DNA of 6,234 nucleotides from JAPUIN01 sp041580375. Its GTDB lineage: Bacteria > Acidobacteriota > Polarisedimenticolia > Gp22-AA2. Under the pieces are notes generated by a model. That model made no database searches, was not told where the DNA came from, and saw nothing but the letters and a program-made list of their open reading frames with translations. The stretch is from contig JBFGDZ010000185.1 of NCBI GenBank assembly GCA_041580375.1, positions 1 to 6,234 on the forward strand, written 5' to 3'. Of this stretch, positions 1 through 4,487 are shown in pieces. Position numbers and translations under genes: made by a program. The stretch's first letter is position 1. Each line of letters begins with the position of its first letter.

Positions 1-716
1 CCCTGCAGGCACATCGGCCAGAGCACGATCGGCACCCACTCCTTCGCCAGCCCGATGCACGCCTCCGTCATCGCCTCGTCGTGCTTCAGGGGCGACACGG
101 GGCAGGTGACCATCGAGAAGACGGGACGCTCGCGCTGCTTGCGGCGGTCGCCGTAGACGGCGTCGAGCATGGAGAGCAGGTAGGGGACATCCTCGGGATC
201 CTGCACGCCGCCCACCATCTGGAAGTGCTTGCGGGACCACATGAAGGAGGTCGCGAACTCGAACAGCGCGCGCCGGTCGGTCGAGGCGTCGGTCGGGAAG
301 ACCGTCGACCAGACGACCCGGATCGGTTCGAGCGCGTCGGCCAGCAGCGTGCTCAGGGCGAGATCGGCCAGCGTCGAGCGGCGGTGCTCGCCGGTCTTCT
401 CGTCGATGGTGAACGAGCCCTGCCCGTCCGTCATGTGGTGCATCCGCTCGCCGTCGATGACGGCGTCGTGGCGGCCGTCGAGCGAGGCGAGGGTGAACCG
501 GCGGGGCGCGCTCGCAATGCACCGGTCGACGAGATCCGGCTTGATCCAGGCGACGCCCGCGCCCCGATCGACCTTCTGCCCGTGCGCCTCCAGGATGTCG
601 AGGGCCGTCGGGCTCTCGTAGAGGATCCCGGTCTTCTCGAGCACCTCGAGGGAGGCGTCGTGGATCAGGTCGACTTCCTTGTCGGTGAACAGGGACATGC
701 GCGGGCTGCGGTACAT
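1..716 (-). CDS. MttB-family (COG5598) corrinoid methyltransferase, N-terminal 238 residues (partial)
   Basis: Translating the minus strand from the ATG at 716-714 gives 238 uninterrupted residues that run off the left edge. The N-terminus (FTDKEVDLIHDASLEVLEKTG at about residues 10-30), the YGDRRKQRERPVFSMVTCPVSPL stretch and the WVPIVLWPMCLQ stretch at the edge fit the trimethylamine methyltransferase (MttB) family. Known members move a methyl group from trimethylamine, glycine betaine or other quaternary amines to a cognate corrinoid protein in the cytoplasm. Family members are about 480-500 residues, so roughly half is present. True MttB has an in-frame amber codon read as pyrrolysine in its C-terminal half. 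That part is outside the window, so the substrate class cannot be decided. No amber occurs in the visible half. I chose 716 because AGGGGG lies five bases upstream. An in-frame ATG at 755 lacks a good ribosome site and overlaps a possible -10 box; another at 698 is weaker. The family call is firm and the substrate is unknown. Confidence 0.9.
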   Translation of the reverse strand, partial: MYRSPRMSLFTDKEVDLIHDASLEVLEKTGILYESPTALDILEAHGQKVDRGAGVAWIKPDLVDRCIASAPRRFTLASLDGRHDAVIDGERMHHMTDGQGSFTIDEKTGEHRRSTLADLALSTLLADALEPIRVVWSTVFPTDASTDRRALFEFATSFMWSRKHFQMVGGVQDPEDVPYLLSMLDAVYGDRRKQRERPVFSMVTCPVSPLKHDEAMTEACIGLAKEWVPIVLWPMCLQ

Positions 717-748
717 GAGGACCCCCTGGAAAGATGATCGATACGGGG

Positions 749-778
749 ATCTCATCACGGCCCGCGGCCGGGCGTCAA
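749..778 (-). promoter_or_regulatory. weak sigma70-like promoter candidate for the methyltransferase gene
   Basis: On the minus strand TTGACG (778-773, five of six matches to the -35 consensus) is followed after 18 bases by TGAGAT (754-749, three of six matches to the -10 consensus). Transcription would start near 742, leaving a leader of about 26 bases before the ATG at 716. The spacer contains a five-base inverted repeat, GCCCG and CGGGC separated by GCCG, which could be an operator or chance in GC-rich DNA. The -10 match is poor, so this is a candidate only. Confidence 0.35.
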
Positions 779-819
779 TCGAACGCGCCGCCCGCAAGCG
801 CTCCGGGACGCGAGTCGCA

Positions 820-837
820 CCGACCGCCGGCGGTCGG
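820..837. repeat. perfect 18-bp palindrome between the small basic gene and the methyltransferase gene
   Basis: CCGACCGCC at 820-828 is followed with no spacer by its exact reverse complement GGCGGTCGG at 829-837. It starts 16 bases after the stop of the small basic-protein gene and ends about 100 bases before the methyltransferase start. No T-run follows on either strand, so it is not a classical intrinsic terminator. It may be a transcription-ending hairpin without a U-tract or an operator for a dimeric regulator. The symmetry is certain and the function is not known. Confidence 0.6.
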
Positions 838-853
838 CTTCAGGTCCGGAGGT

Positions 854-1051
854 CTAAGAGTCCTCGGGCAGCGGCTGCGGTCCGGGGCGAATGCCGGCGA
901 TATCCGGGTCCTCGCCGGTGGGCTCCTGCCCCGTGGACTGCTGGCGTTCCTGCTTCCTCTCCATGCGCCGGGCCATCTTGTCCTGCTTGCGCTGCTTGCG
1001 CGCCATTTCCTTCTGGCGCTTCTTGAAGGTGGGGCGTGATTTCTTCGACAT
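854..1051 (-). CDS. small Lys/Arg-rich conserved hypothetical protein, 65 aa
   Basis: The gene encodes 65 residues beginning MSKKSRPTFKKRQKEMARK. Residues 1-36 contain 17 Lys or Arg and read as one charged, Gln-rich helix. Residues 37-65 are acidic and Pro/Gly-rich, probably disordered. There is no signal peptide or membrane segment. I recognise the opening as typical of short uncharacterised bacterial proteins, but know of no assigned function. The start at 1051 is supported by GGAG seven bases upstream; a longer in-frame reading from 1168 would run through the intercistronic hairpin and looks non-coding. It is the third gene of a set with an RRM protein and a cold-shock protein, 85 bases after the RRM stop. 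Nucleic-acid or ribosome binding is a reasonable inference from charge and neighbours, not shown by a domain. The stop is TAG at 856-854. Confidence 0.8.
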   Translation of the reverse strand: MSKKSRPTFKKRQKEMARKQRKQDKMARRMERKQERQQSTGQEPTGEDPDIAGIRPGPQPLPEDS

Positions 1052-1070
1052 AACGGTGCTCCGAGAATCA

Positions 1071-1116
1071 CTGCCGGCGCGCGGTGTGATCCGAAGATCG
1101 CGCCGCGCGCCGGCAG
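1071..1116 (-). promoter_or_regulatory. long UUCG-capped intercistronic hairpin between RRM and basic-protein genes
   Basis: The arms CTGCCGGCGCGCGG (1071-1084) and CCGCGCGCCGGCAG (1103-1116) are exact reverse complements over 14 bases. In the minus-strand transcript the inner part adds four pairs closing a UUCG loop with C-G closure, an unusually stable tetraloop, plus one isolated pair flanked by two A/C mismatches. The element starts 20 bases after the RRM stop and ends 19 bases before the next start codon, just ahead of its ribosome site. The bases after it (TGATTCTC) are not a clear U-tract, so it may be a partial terminator, a 3'-end stabiliser of the upstream message or a processing site that sets the downstream gene's level. 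The structure is seen directly and the role is inferred. Confidence 0.7.
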
Positions 1117-1136
1117 CCGTGGCTCGGTCGGGCGAG

Positions 1137-1520
1137 TTACAGGCTGCGCTTTCTCCCGCGGATGCCACGACGACTGCCCCCGTCCTTGCGGAAGCGGGGG
1201 CCGGGTTCCCCGGCGGGTGGACCGAAGCTGCGCGGCGCCGGGCCGGGTCGGAAACCTCCCGGCCGGCTCTGCGAACGCTCGCGCGCCTCGCTGACGTTGA
1301 TGGCCCTGTCGCCCAACTGCGTTCCGTTCAGCATCGACACGGCGCGCCGGGCCTCCTCCTCCGACCCCATCTCGACGAAGCCGAAGCCGCGCGGACGTCC
1401 CGTCTCGCGGTCCTTGACGACCGCGGCCGAGACGCAGGCGCCGGCCTTCGAAAACGCTTCCTTGAGCTCGGAGTCGGTGGTATCAAAGGAGAGGTTACCC
1501 ACGAACAGTTTGCGGCTCAT
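1137..1520 (-). CDS. RRM-type RNA-binding protein, 127 aa
   Basis: This is a cytoplasmic single-RRM protein of the kind found in cyanobacteria and several other bacterial phyla. The fold covers about residues 3-80. RNP2 is LFVGNL at 5-10 and RNP1 is RGFGFVEM at 44-51, with the aromatic residues F6, F46 and F48 expected to stack on RNA bases. Residues 81-127 form a Gly, Pro and Arg-rich tail without predicted fold, resembling the RG-rich tails of other small RRM proteins and likely to strengthen RNA binding. The start is the ATG at 1520-1518, directly before SRKLFVGNL; an in-frame reading from 1595 lies inside the cold-shock gene and is rejected. The gap to the upstream cold-shock gene is only 10 bases and contains no purine-rich ribosome site, so translation is probably coupled. 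A role in RNA folding or stability, perhaps in the cold, is inferred. The family assignment is near certain. Confidence 0.97.
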   Translation of the reverse strand: MSRKLFVGNLSFDTTDSELKEAFSKAGACVSAAVVKDRETGRPRGFGFVEMGSEEEARRAVSMLNGTQLGDRAINVSEARERSQSRPGGFRPGPAPRSFGPPAGEPGPRFRKDGGSRRGIRGRKRSL

Positions 1521-1530
1521 GTGGCGGGCG

Positions 1531-1734
1531 TCAGACAATCTTGACGTTCTCCGCGGCGGGGCCTTTCTGACCCTGAACGATGTCGAACTCCACATCCTGG
1601 TTCTCGCTCAGGCTCTTGAAACCCTGCATGGAGATCGCGGAGTGATGGACGAAGACATCCTTCGATCCGTCGTCCGGAGTGATGAAACCGAAGCCCTTCG
1701 CATCGTTGAACCACTTCACTTTACCTCTGGCCAT
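1531..1734 (-). CDS. csp: cold-shock domain protein (CspA family), 67 aa
   Basis: This is a complete 67-residue cold-shock protein, the usual family length. It forms one OB-fold that binds single-stranded RNA and DNA and acts as an RNA chaperone in the cytoplasm. KVKWFN at 5-10, RNP1 KGFGFI at 13-18 and RNP2 VFVHH at 27-31 are intact, with the surface aromatics W8, F15, F17, F28 and H30 present. The start at 1734 is set by a strong GGAGGAG (1749-1743) eight bases upstream; an in-frame ATG at 1806 would add a non-family N-terminus and has no ribosome site. It is the first gene of an operon with the RRM gene 10 bases downstream. A promoter candidate about 130 bases upstream gives it a long leader, as in known cold-inducible csp genes. 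Whether this copy is cold-induced or constitutive cannot be told from the protein. Confidence 0.98.
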   Translation of the reverse strand: MARGKVKWFNDAKGFGFITPDDGSKDVFVHHSAISMQGFKSLSENQDVEFDIVQGQKGPAAENVKIV

Positions 1735-1863
1735 CTGCACTTCTCCTCCGTTACAAACTGCAACTCGACTACGGGCGGGATTGCCCACTTCACGATCACC
1801 ACTCATGCTGGCATGGGATTCGTCAGGACTGTTGACTCCTGAAGTCCGGGTGCTAGCTGAAGG
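1735..1863 (-). promoter_or_regulatory. long 5' leader of the cold-shock gene (about 129 nt, predicted)
   Basis: If transcription starts near 1863 from the promoter at 1898-1870, the message has an untranslated leader of about 129 bases. The leader is less GC-rich than its surroundings and contains inverted repeats: TCAGGA/TCCTGA (1823-1828 with 1837-1842), an alternative overlapping GGACT/AGTCC pairing (1826-1830 with 1843-1847), and CATGC/GCATG (1804-1808 with 1811-1815). Overlapping pairings mean that alternative folds are possible. A three-codon reading frame (Met-Pro-Ala-stop) lies in the middle. Long structured leaders are known to control E. coli cspA by temperature-dependent folding; that this one does so is inference. 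Confidence 0.5.
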
Positions 1864-1869
1864 TAACAC

Positions 1870-1898
1870 ATTTTACGTCAGGTCTCCCTCCGACGCAA
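1870..1898 (-). promoter_or_regulatory. sigma70-type promoter candidate for the cold-shock/RRM operon
   Basis: On the minus strand TTGCGT (1898-1893) and TAAAAT (1875-1870) are separated by exactly 17 bases. The -10 box matches the consensus at five of six positions and the -35 box at three of six. It stands out in a GC-rich window and points toward the cold-shock gene. No gene body covers it except a possible decayed reading frame. Confidence 0.6.
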
Positions 1899-2095
1899 AG
1901 GAAACCGGCGGGGGTCTGGAGACGCGCCTCGACCGGCCGTCCGTCGTTGCGGACGTGGATCCCTTCCTCGAGGATCCCGGTGACCGCCGGCTCCTCGATC
2001 AGCGGCCGCTGCTGGACGGGCTCGGGCGGGGCGAGGCTTGAGATCCGCCCTCGCGATCAGGGCGCCCCGCCGCCCGGCGGTCTTCAGGGAGGCGA
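1876..2095 (-). other. intergenic region with coding-like remnant, no intact gene
   Basis: This 220-base stretch lies between the exported-protein gene and the cold-shock promoter. I found no intact gene and no convincing terminator. Two adjoining minus-strand frames look like coding sequence with almost only G or C at third positions. One, from 2102 to 2037, reads ALIASLKTAGRRGALIARAD and so on. The other, from 2038 to about 1888, contains PLIEEPAVTGILEEGIHVRN followed by DGRPVEARLQTPAGF. Neither has a start codon of its own, and joining them needs a one-base frame change near 2036 in a C-rich run. It may be the 3' remnant of a broken gene, a sequencing slip, or chance. A NotI-containing 12-bp palindrome lies at 2000-2011. 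I do not recognise the protein. Confidence 0.35.
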
Positions 2096-2626
2096 TCAGC
2101 GCACGCGCGCCAGGTCGAACTTCGCGGTGTAGGTGTTCTTCCCCTTCTCGAACTGGAGCCACTCGACCCTCAGGTGATCGGGGTCGACGAAGGTGAACAC
2201 CGCCTCGTGCATGTGCCGGTCGTCCTCGCTCGCGATGTTCGTGCCTCCCCGGCACTCGAAGACGATCCGGGCCGGCGTCGAGGCGGCGCGCGCCCTCATG
2301 CGCGGCTGGTTCCCCTCGACGCAGTAGTGGGTGAGCGTGAGGTCCTTCTTCTCCTGGTGGTAGACGGTGACCATCTCGTGGTCGCTCCCCGGGAACAGCC
2401 GCTCGATGACAGCGCTGCCCCCCGCCGTGACGGCATAGGACGAGATGACCCGATCGGTCGGCTTCCCGTCCTCGCCGACCTCGACCCAGTCGCCGGCCAG
2501 GCTCTTGATCGTGTCGAGGCTCGGCCGTTCCGCCACCGGCGAAGCGGTCCCGGGCGATCCGGCCGGAGCCGGAGTGGCGATCAGGATCAGTGACAGAGCC
2601 GTGATGAACGTCACGAACGCTTTCAT
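2096..2626 (-). CDS. small exported conserved hypothetical protein, 176 aa
   Basis: The protein opens MKAFVTFITALSLILIATPAPAGS, a Sec-type signal peptide with probable cleavage after Ala22 (APA then G). No lipobox Cys is present, so the mature protein of about 154 residues is probably periplasmic or secreted. The core begins at SLAGDWVE (42-49) and carries a conserved-looking block from Tyr64 to Ala112: YAVTAGGSAVIERLFPG, HEMVTVYH, LTLTHYC, EGNQPRMRA. I recognise this block from uncharacterised exported bacterial proteins; a beta-barrel of lipocalin type is a guess from the alternating strands. Its single visible Cys is in THYC (Cys102) along with a second in FECRGG, so a disulfide is possible. 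The ATG overlaps the sigma-factor stop codon in the sequence ATGA, and GGAGG lies five bases before it, so it is co-transcribed and probably translationally coupled with the sigma gene. It may be an effector or target of that system. Function unknown. Confidence 0.85.
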   Translation of the reverse strand: MKAFVTFITALSLILIATPAPAGSPGTASPVAERPSLDTIKSLAGDWVEVGEDGKPTDRVISSYAVTAGGSAVIERLFPGSDHEMVTVYHQEKKDLTLTHYCVEGNQPRMRARAASTPARIVFECRGGTNIASEDDRHMHEAVFTFVDPDHLRVEWLQFEKGKNTYTAKFDLARVR

Positions 2627-3963
2627 GGTGTCCTCCGTGTCGATTGGGAATCCTCCCGAATTTCGCCGGGTGATCCGGTTGTGAGTGGTGCATCGTCGCG
2701 GCAGGCGGCCGCCTTCCTGCGCAGGATCGCACGGTCGGCCTCCGAGGAGGCCAGCCGCAGGGCCCGATCGAAGAACCCCGCGGCCCCGGCGACATCGCCC
2801 GCCCGCAGATGAAACTCCCCCAGCGCGGCCGGCAGGAGGTGGTAGGCCGCGAGGGCGGGATCGGAAAGCAGCGGTTGCAGCGCCCCGATGGCGGCGGCCG
2901 GGCCTCGCGCGTGGCCGAGGGCGATGGCGCGGTTGAGACGGACGACGGGCGAGGGGTGGCGATCGAGGAGCATGTCGTAGAGTTCCAGGATCCGAACCCA
3001 GTCGGTCTCCTCGAAGCGGGGCGCGCTGCAGTGGCAGGCGGCGATCGCCGCCTCCAGATGGTAGCGGGTCACCTCGTCCCCCGTGCTCGCGCGGCCCAGG
3101 TGCTCGAAGCCCCGATCGATCAGGTCGCGATCCCAGAGGCGCCGATCCTGATCCCCCAGCAGGTGGACCGATCCCTCGTCGTCCAGGCGGGCCGGCAGCC
3201 GCGCGCTGTGAAAGCACATCAGCGCCACGAGCGCGTCGGCGCCGGGTCCGCGGAGACGATCGTCGCGCGCGACGAGCAGGGCGAGCCGCAGCGCCTCGCG
3301 GCAGAGATCGCGCCGGATCGGCCCGGCGGCGCGGGACGCCTGGTAGCCTTCGTTGAACAGCAGGTAGAGGACGGTCTGCACGGCGTCGAGCCGCCCGAGC
3401 AGAGCGTCACCGCCGGGGACCTCGAAGGAGATGTCCGGCTCCCGGAGCCGCCGGCGCCCCCGGTAGAGCCGTTTCTGGATCGTGGCCTCGGAGGTCAGCA
3501 GGGCGGATCCGAGCTCGGCCGCCGTCAGACCGCAGAGGAGGCGCAGCGTGAGGGCGATCTGGGACTCCGGAGGGAGGGCCGGATGGCAGCAGGTGAAGAT
3601 CATCCTCAGCTGATCGTCCTCGATGCCCTCGTCCCGGATCGAACGGGCGACCGCGGCGTCCAGCGTGCGATCCGAGCGGAGCCCCGCCTCGTACTCGTCC
3701 GCGAACCGCCGGCGGTGCCTCTCGCGGCGGATCAGATCGATCGCCCTGTTGCGCGCGGCGCGCGTCAGCCACGCGGCCGGGTTCTCGATCGGCGGGTGGT
3801 AGGGCCAGACCCGGAGCGCCGCCAGCAGAGTCTCCTGGACGATCTCTTCGGCGGCCTCCAGGTTGTGGACCCCCAGGAGGCGCGTGAGCGAGGCGATCAG
3901 ACGCGACGACTCGTGCCGGAACAGGTGCTCCACGAGCCCCGGGATGTCCTGCCGCGCCGGCAT
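2623..3963 (-). CDS. ECF42-type RNA polymerase sigma factor with C-terminal TPR-like extension, 446 aa
   Basis: This is an extracytoplasmic-function sigma factor of the long COG4941/ECF42 type. Sigma region 2 spans about residues 10-82, with AAEEIVQETLLAAL at 37-50 and the AWLTRAARNRAIDLIRRE core at 64-81. Region 4 spans about 116-175, beginning DDQLRMIFTCCHPAL (116-130) and ending in the recognition helix EATIQKRLYRGRRRL. The FTCCHPAL and LYLLFNEGY (199-207) signatures are diagnostic of the group. The C-terminal half (about 180-425) is the DUF6596 plus TPR-like extension, which replaces a classical anti-sigma factor and is known in ECF42 proteins to be needed for activity. There is no transmembrane segment. 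The start at 3963 has GGGGAGGGGGG just upstream. It lies 21 bases after the DGPF gene, the usual ECF42 partner, and overlaps the downstream exported-protein gene by four bases. The signal sensed is unknown. The family call is very secure. Confidence 0.97.
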   Translation of the reverse strand: MPARQDIPGLVEHLFRHESSRLIASLTRLLGVHNLEAAEEIVQETLLAALRVWPYHPPIENPAAWLTRAARNRAIDLIRRERHRRRFADEYEAGLRSDRTLDAAVARSIRDEGIEDDQLRMIFTCCHPALPPESQIALTLRLLCGLTAAELGSALLTSEATIQKRLYRGRRRLREPDISFEVPGGDALLGRLDAVQTVLYLLFNEGYQASRAAGPIRRDLCREALRLALLVARDDRLRGPGADALVALMCFHSARLPARLDDEGSVHLLGDQDRRLWDRDLIDRGFEHLGRASTGDEVTRYHLEAAIAACHCSAPRFEETDWVRILELYDMLLDRHPSPVVRLNRAIALGHARGPAAAIGALQPLLSDPALAAYHLLPAALGEFHLRAGDVAGAAGFFDRALRLASSEADRAILRRKAAACRDDAPLTTGSPGEIREDSQSTRRTP

Positions 3964-3984
3964 GATCCGCCCCCCTCCCCGCCG

Positions 3985-4335
3985 CTACGGGAGCTCGAGG
4001 GGGACGATCGGCCGCACCTCGACGCGCCCGCCCGCCTCGAAGATCGGGCAGTGCCGGGCGTGCTCGACCGCCGCGTCGAGGTCCTTCACGCCGACGACGA
4101 TGTACCCGCCCACAACCTCCTTCGACTCGGCGAACGGCCCGTCGGTGACGACCTTCTTCGGGCCGCTGAGGGTCTTCCCGCCCGATTCCAGCGGGTTGCC
4201 GGCCTTGTAGACGCCGGCCTTGCGCATCTCGCCGATCCAGCCGTACCACTTCTCCATGTAACGCTGCTGGTCCGCAGGCGACAGCTTCGCGCCGTGCTCC
4301 GCGCCGCCGATGAACAGGTAGAGAAAGTCCTTCAT
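3985..4335 (-). CDS. YCII-related DGPF-domain protein, 116 aa
   Basis: This is a complete single-domain protein of the YCII/DGPF family, an alpha-beta ferredoxin-like fold. It opens MKDFLYLFIGG and carries the signature TDGPFAESKEVVGGYIVV at 64-81, with DGPF at 65-68, followed by the CPIFEAGGRVEVRPI C-terminal block (96-110). There is no signal peptide, so it is cytoplasmic. DGPF proteins are the standard genomic partner of ECF42 sigma factors and are reported targets of them; their biochemical role is not established. The start at 4335 is preferred because GGGAGG lies nine bases upstream. An in-frame ATG at 4344 abuts that site with no spacing, and the one at 4392 has no ribosome site. It is the first gene of the operon, with the sigma factor 21 bases downstream. 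Confidence 0.95.
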   Translation of the reverse strand: MKDFLYLFIGGAEHGAKLSPADQQRYMEKWYGWIGEMRKAGVYKAGNPLESGGKTLSGPKKVVTDGPFAESKEVVGGYIVVGVKDLDAAVEHARHCPIFEAGGRVEVRPIVPLELP

Positions 4336-4357
4336 GGTGACCATCCTCCCTCGATGT

Positions 4358-4381
4358 CGGGCCGCGCCGGGCCCGGTTTTT
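4358..4381 (+). terminator. hairpin plus T5 on the plus strand, weak terminator-like structure
   Basis: CGGGCC (4358-4363) pairs with GGCCCG (4370-4375) around a six-base loop, followed by G and five T (4377-4381). It has the form of a plus-strand intrinsic terminator, but no plus-strand gene lies upstream. Read on the minus strand it is an A-run followed by a hairpin in the leader of the DGPF gene, about 22 bases before its start codon. The T-run is short and the DNA is GC-rich, so it may be chance or a leader structure. Confidence 0.25.
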
Positions 4382-4399
4382 CGTTCATTCACCCCTCTC

Positions 4400-4426
4400 G
4401 ACGTCCGGCGCCGCCCGGATCGGACA
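4400..4426 (-). promoter_or_regulatory. candidate ECF-type promoter upstream of the DGPF/sigma operon
   Basis: On the minus strand TGTCCG (4426-4421) and CGTC (4403-4400) are 17 bases apart. From memory, ECF42-dependent promoters have TGTCGA at -35 and a CGA/CGTC-like -10, so this is one mismatch away at -35. An eight-base A-tract (4444-4437) lies ten bases upstream, where an UP element would sit. Transcription would start near 4393, leaving a leader of about 58 bases. If real, it suggests autoregulation by the sigma factor. The match is short and rests on a recalled consensus. Confidence 0.4.
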
Positions 4427-4444
4427 CCTCCGGGCGTTTTTTTT
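4412..4444 (+). terminator. intrinsic terminator-like hairpin with T8 on the plus strand
   Basis: CGCCCGG (4412-4418) pairs exactly with CCGGGCG (4430-4436) around an 11-base loop and is followed by eight T (4437-4444). This is a textbook intrinsic terminator for plus-strand transcription, yet no plus-strand gene precedes it and both neighbours are on the minus strand. On the minus strand the T8 becomes an A-tract in front of the hairpin and cannot end formate dehydrogenase transcription. A competing pairing, TCCGG (4404-4408) with CCGGA (4415-4419), overlaps the left arm. It may stop antisense transcription, or the T8 may really serve as the A-tract of the DGPF promoter. Confidence 0.4.
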
Positions 4445-4487
4445 CGGGACGTCTCCCGCCGGCCGGCTCGCCGGTCCGGGTCCGCCC

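Noticed and set aside
81..737. Plus-strand frame of 218 codons.
   Set aside because: It is the exact complement frame of the methyltransferase gene, whose minus-strand translation carries the family motifs.
1870..1882. TGACGTAAAAT resembling the enterobacterial cspA cold box (TGACGTACAGA).
   Set aside because: It overlaps the better-supported -10 element and so would not be transcribed from that promoter; the cold box is also not established outside enterobacteria.
1957..1977. Two GGATCC copies able to pair as a hairpin in the intergenic region.
   Set aside because: Each copy is a self-palindromic six-base word, the stem is short, and no T-run follows.
1878..2795. Minus-strand frame of 305 codons overlapping the exported-protein gene.
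   Set aside because: Its first two thirds are a shifted shadow of the sigma and exported-protein genes. Only the end beyond 2102 looks coding-like, and that is reported as a remnant.
3407..4249. Minus-strand frame of 280 codons across the DGPF and sigma genes.
   Set aside because: It is an Arg/Gly/Pro-rich shadow in another frame of two genes with strong family matches.
4461..4474. GC-rich inverted repeat (CCGGC/GCCGG) just after the formate dehydrogenase stop, as a possible terminator.
   Set aside because: The spacer is only two bases, the usable stem is four pairs, and no U-tract follows on the minus strand.
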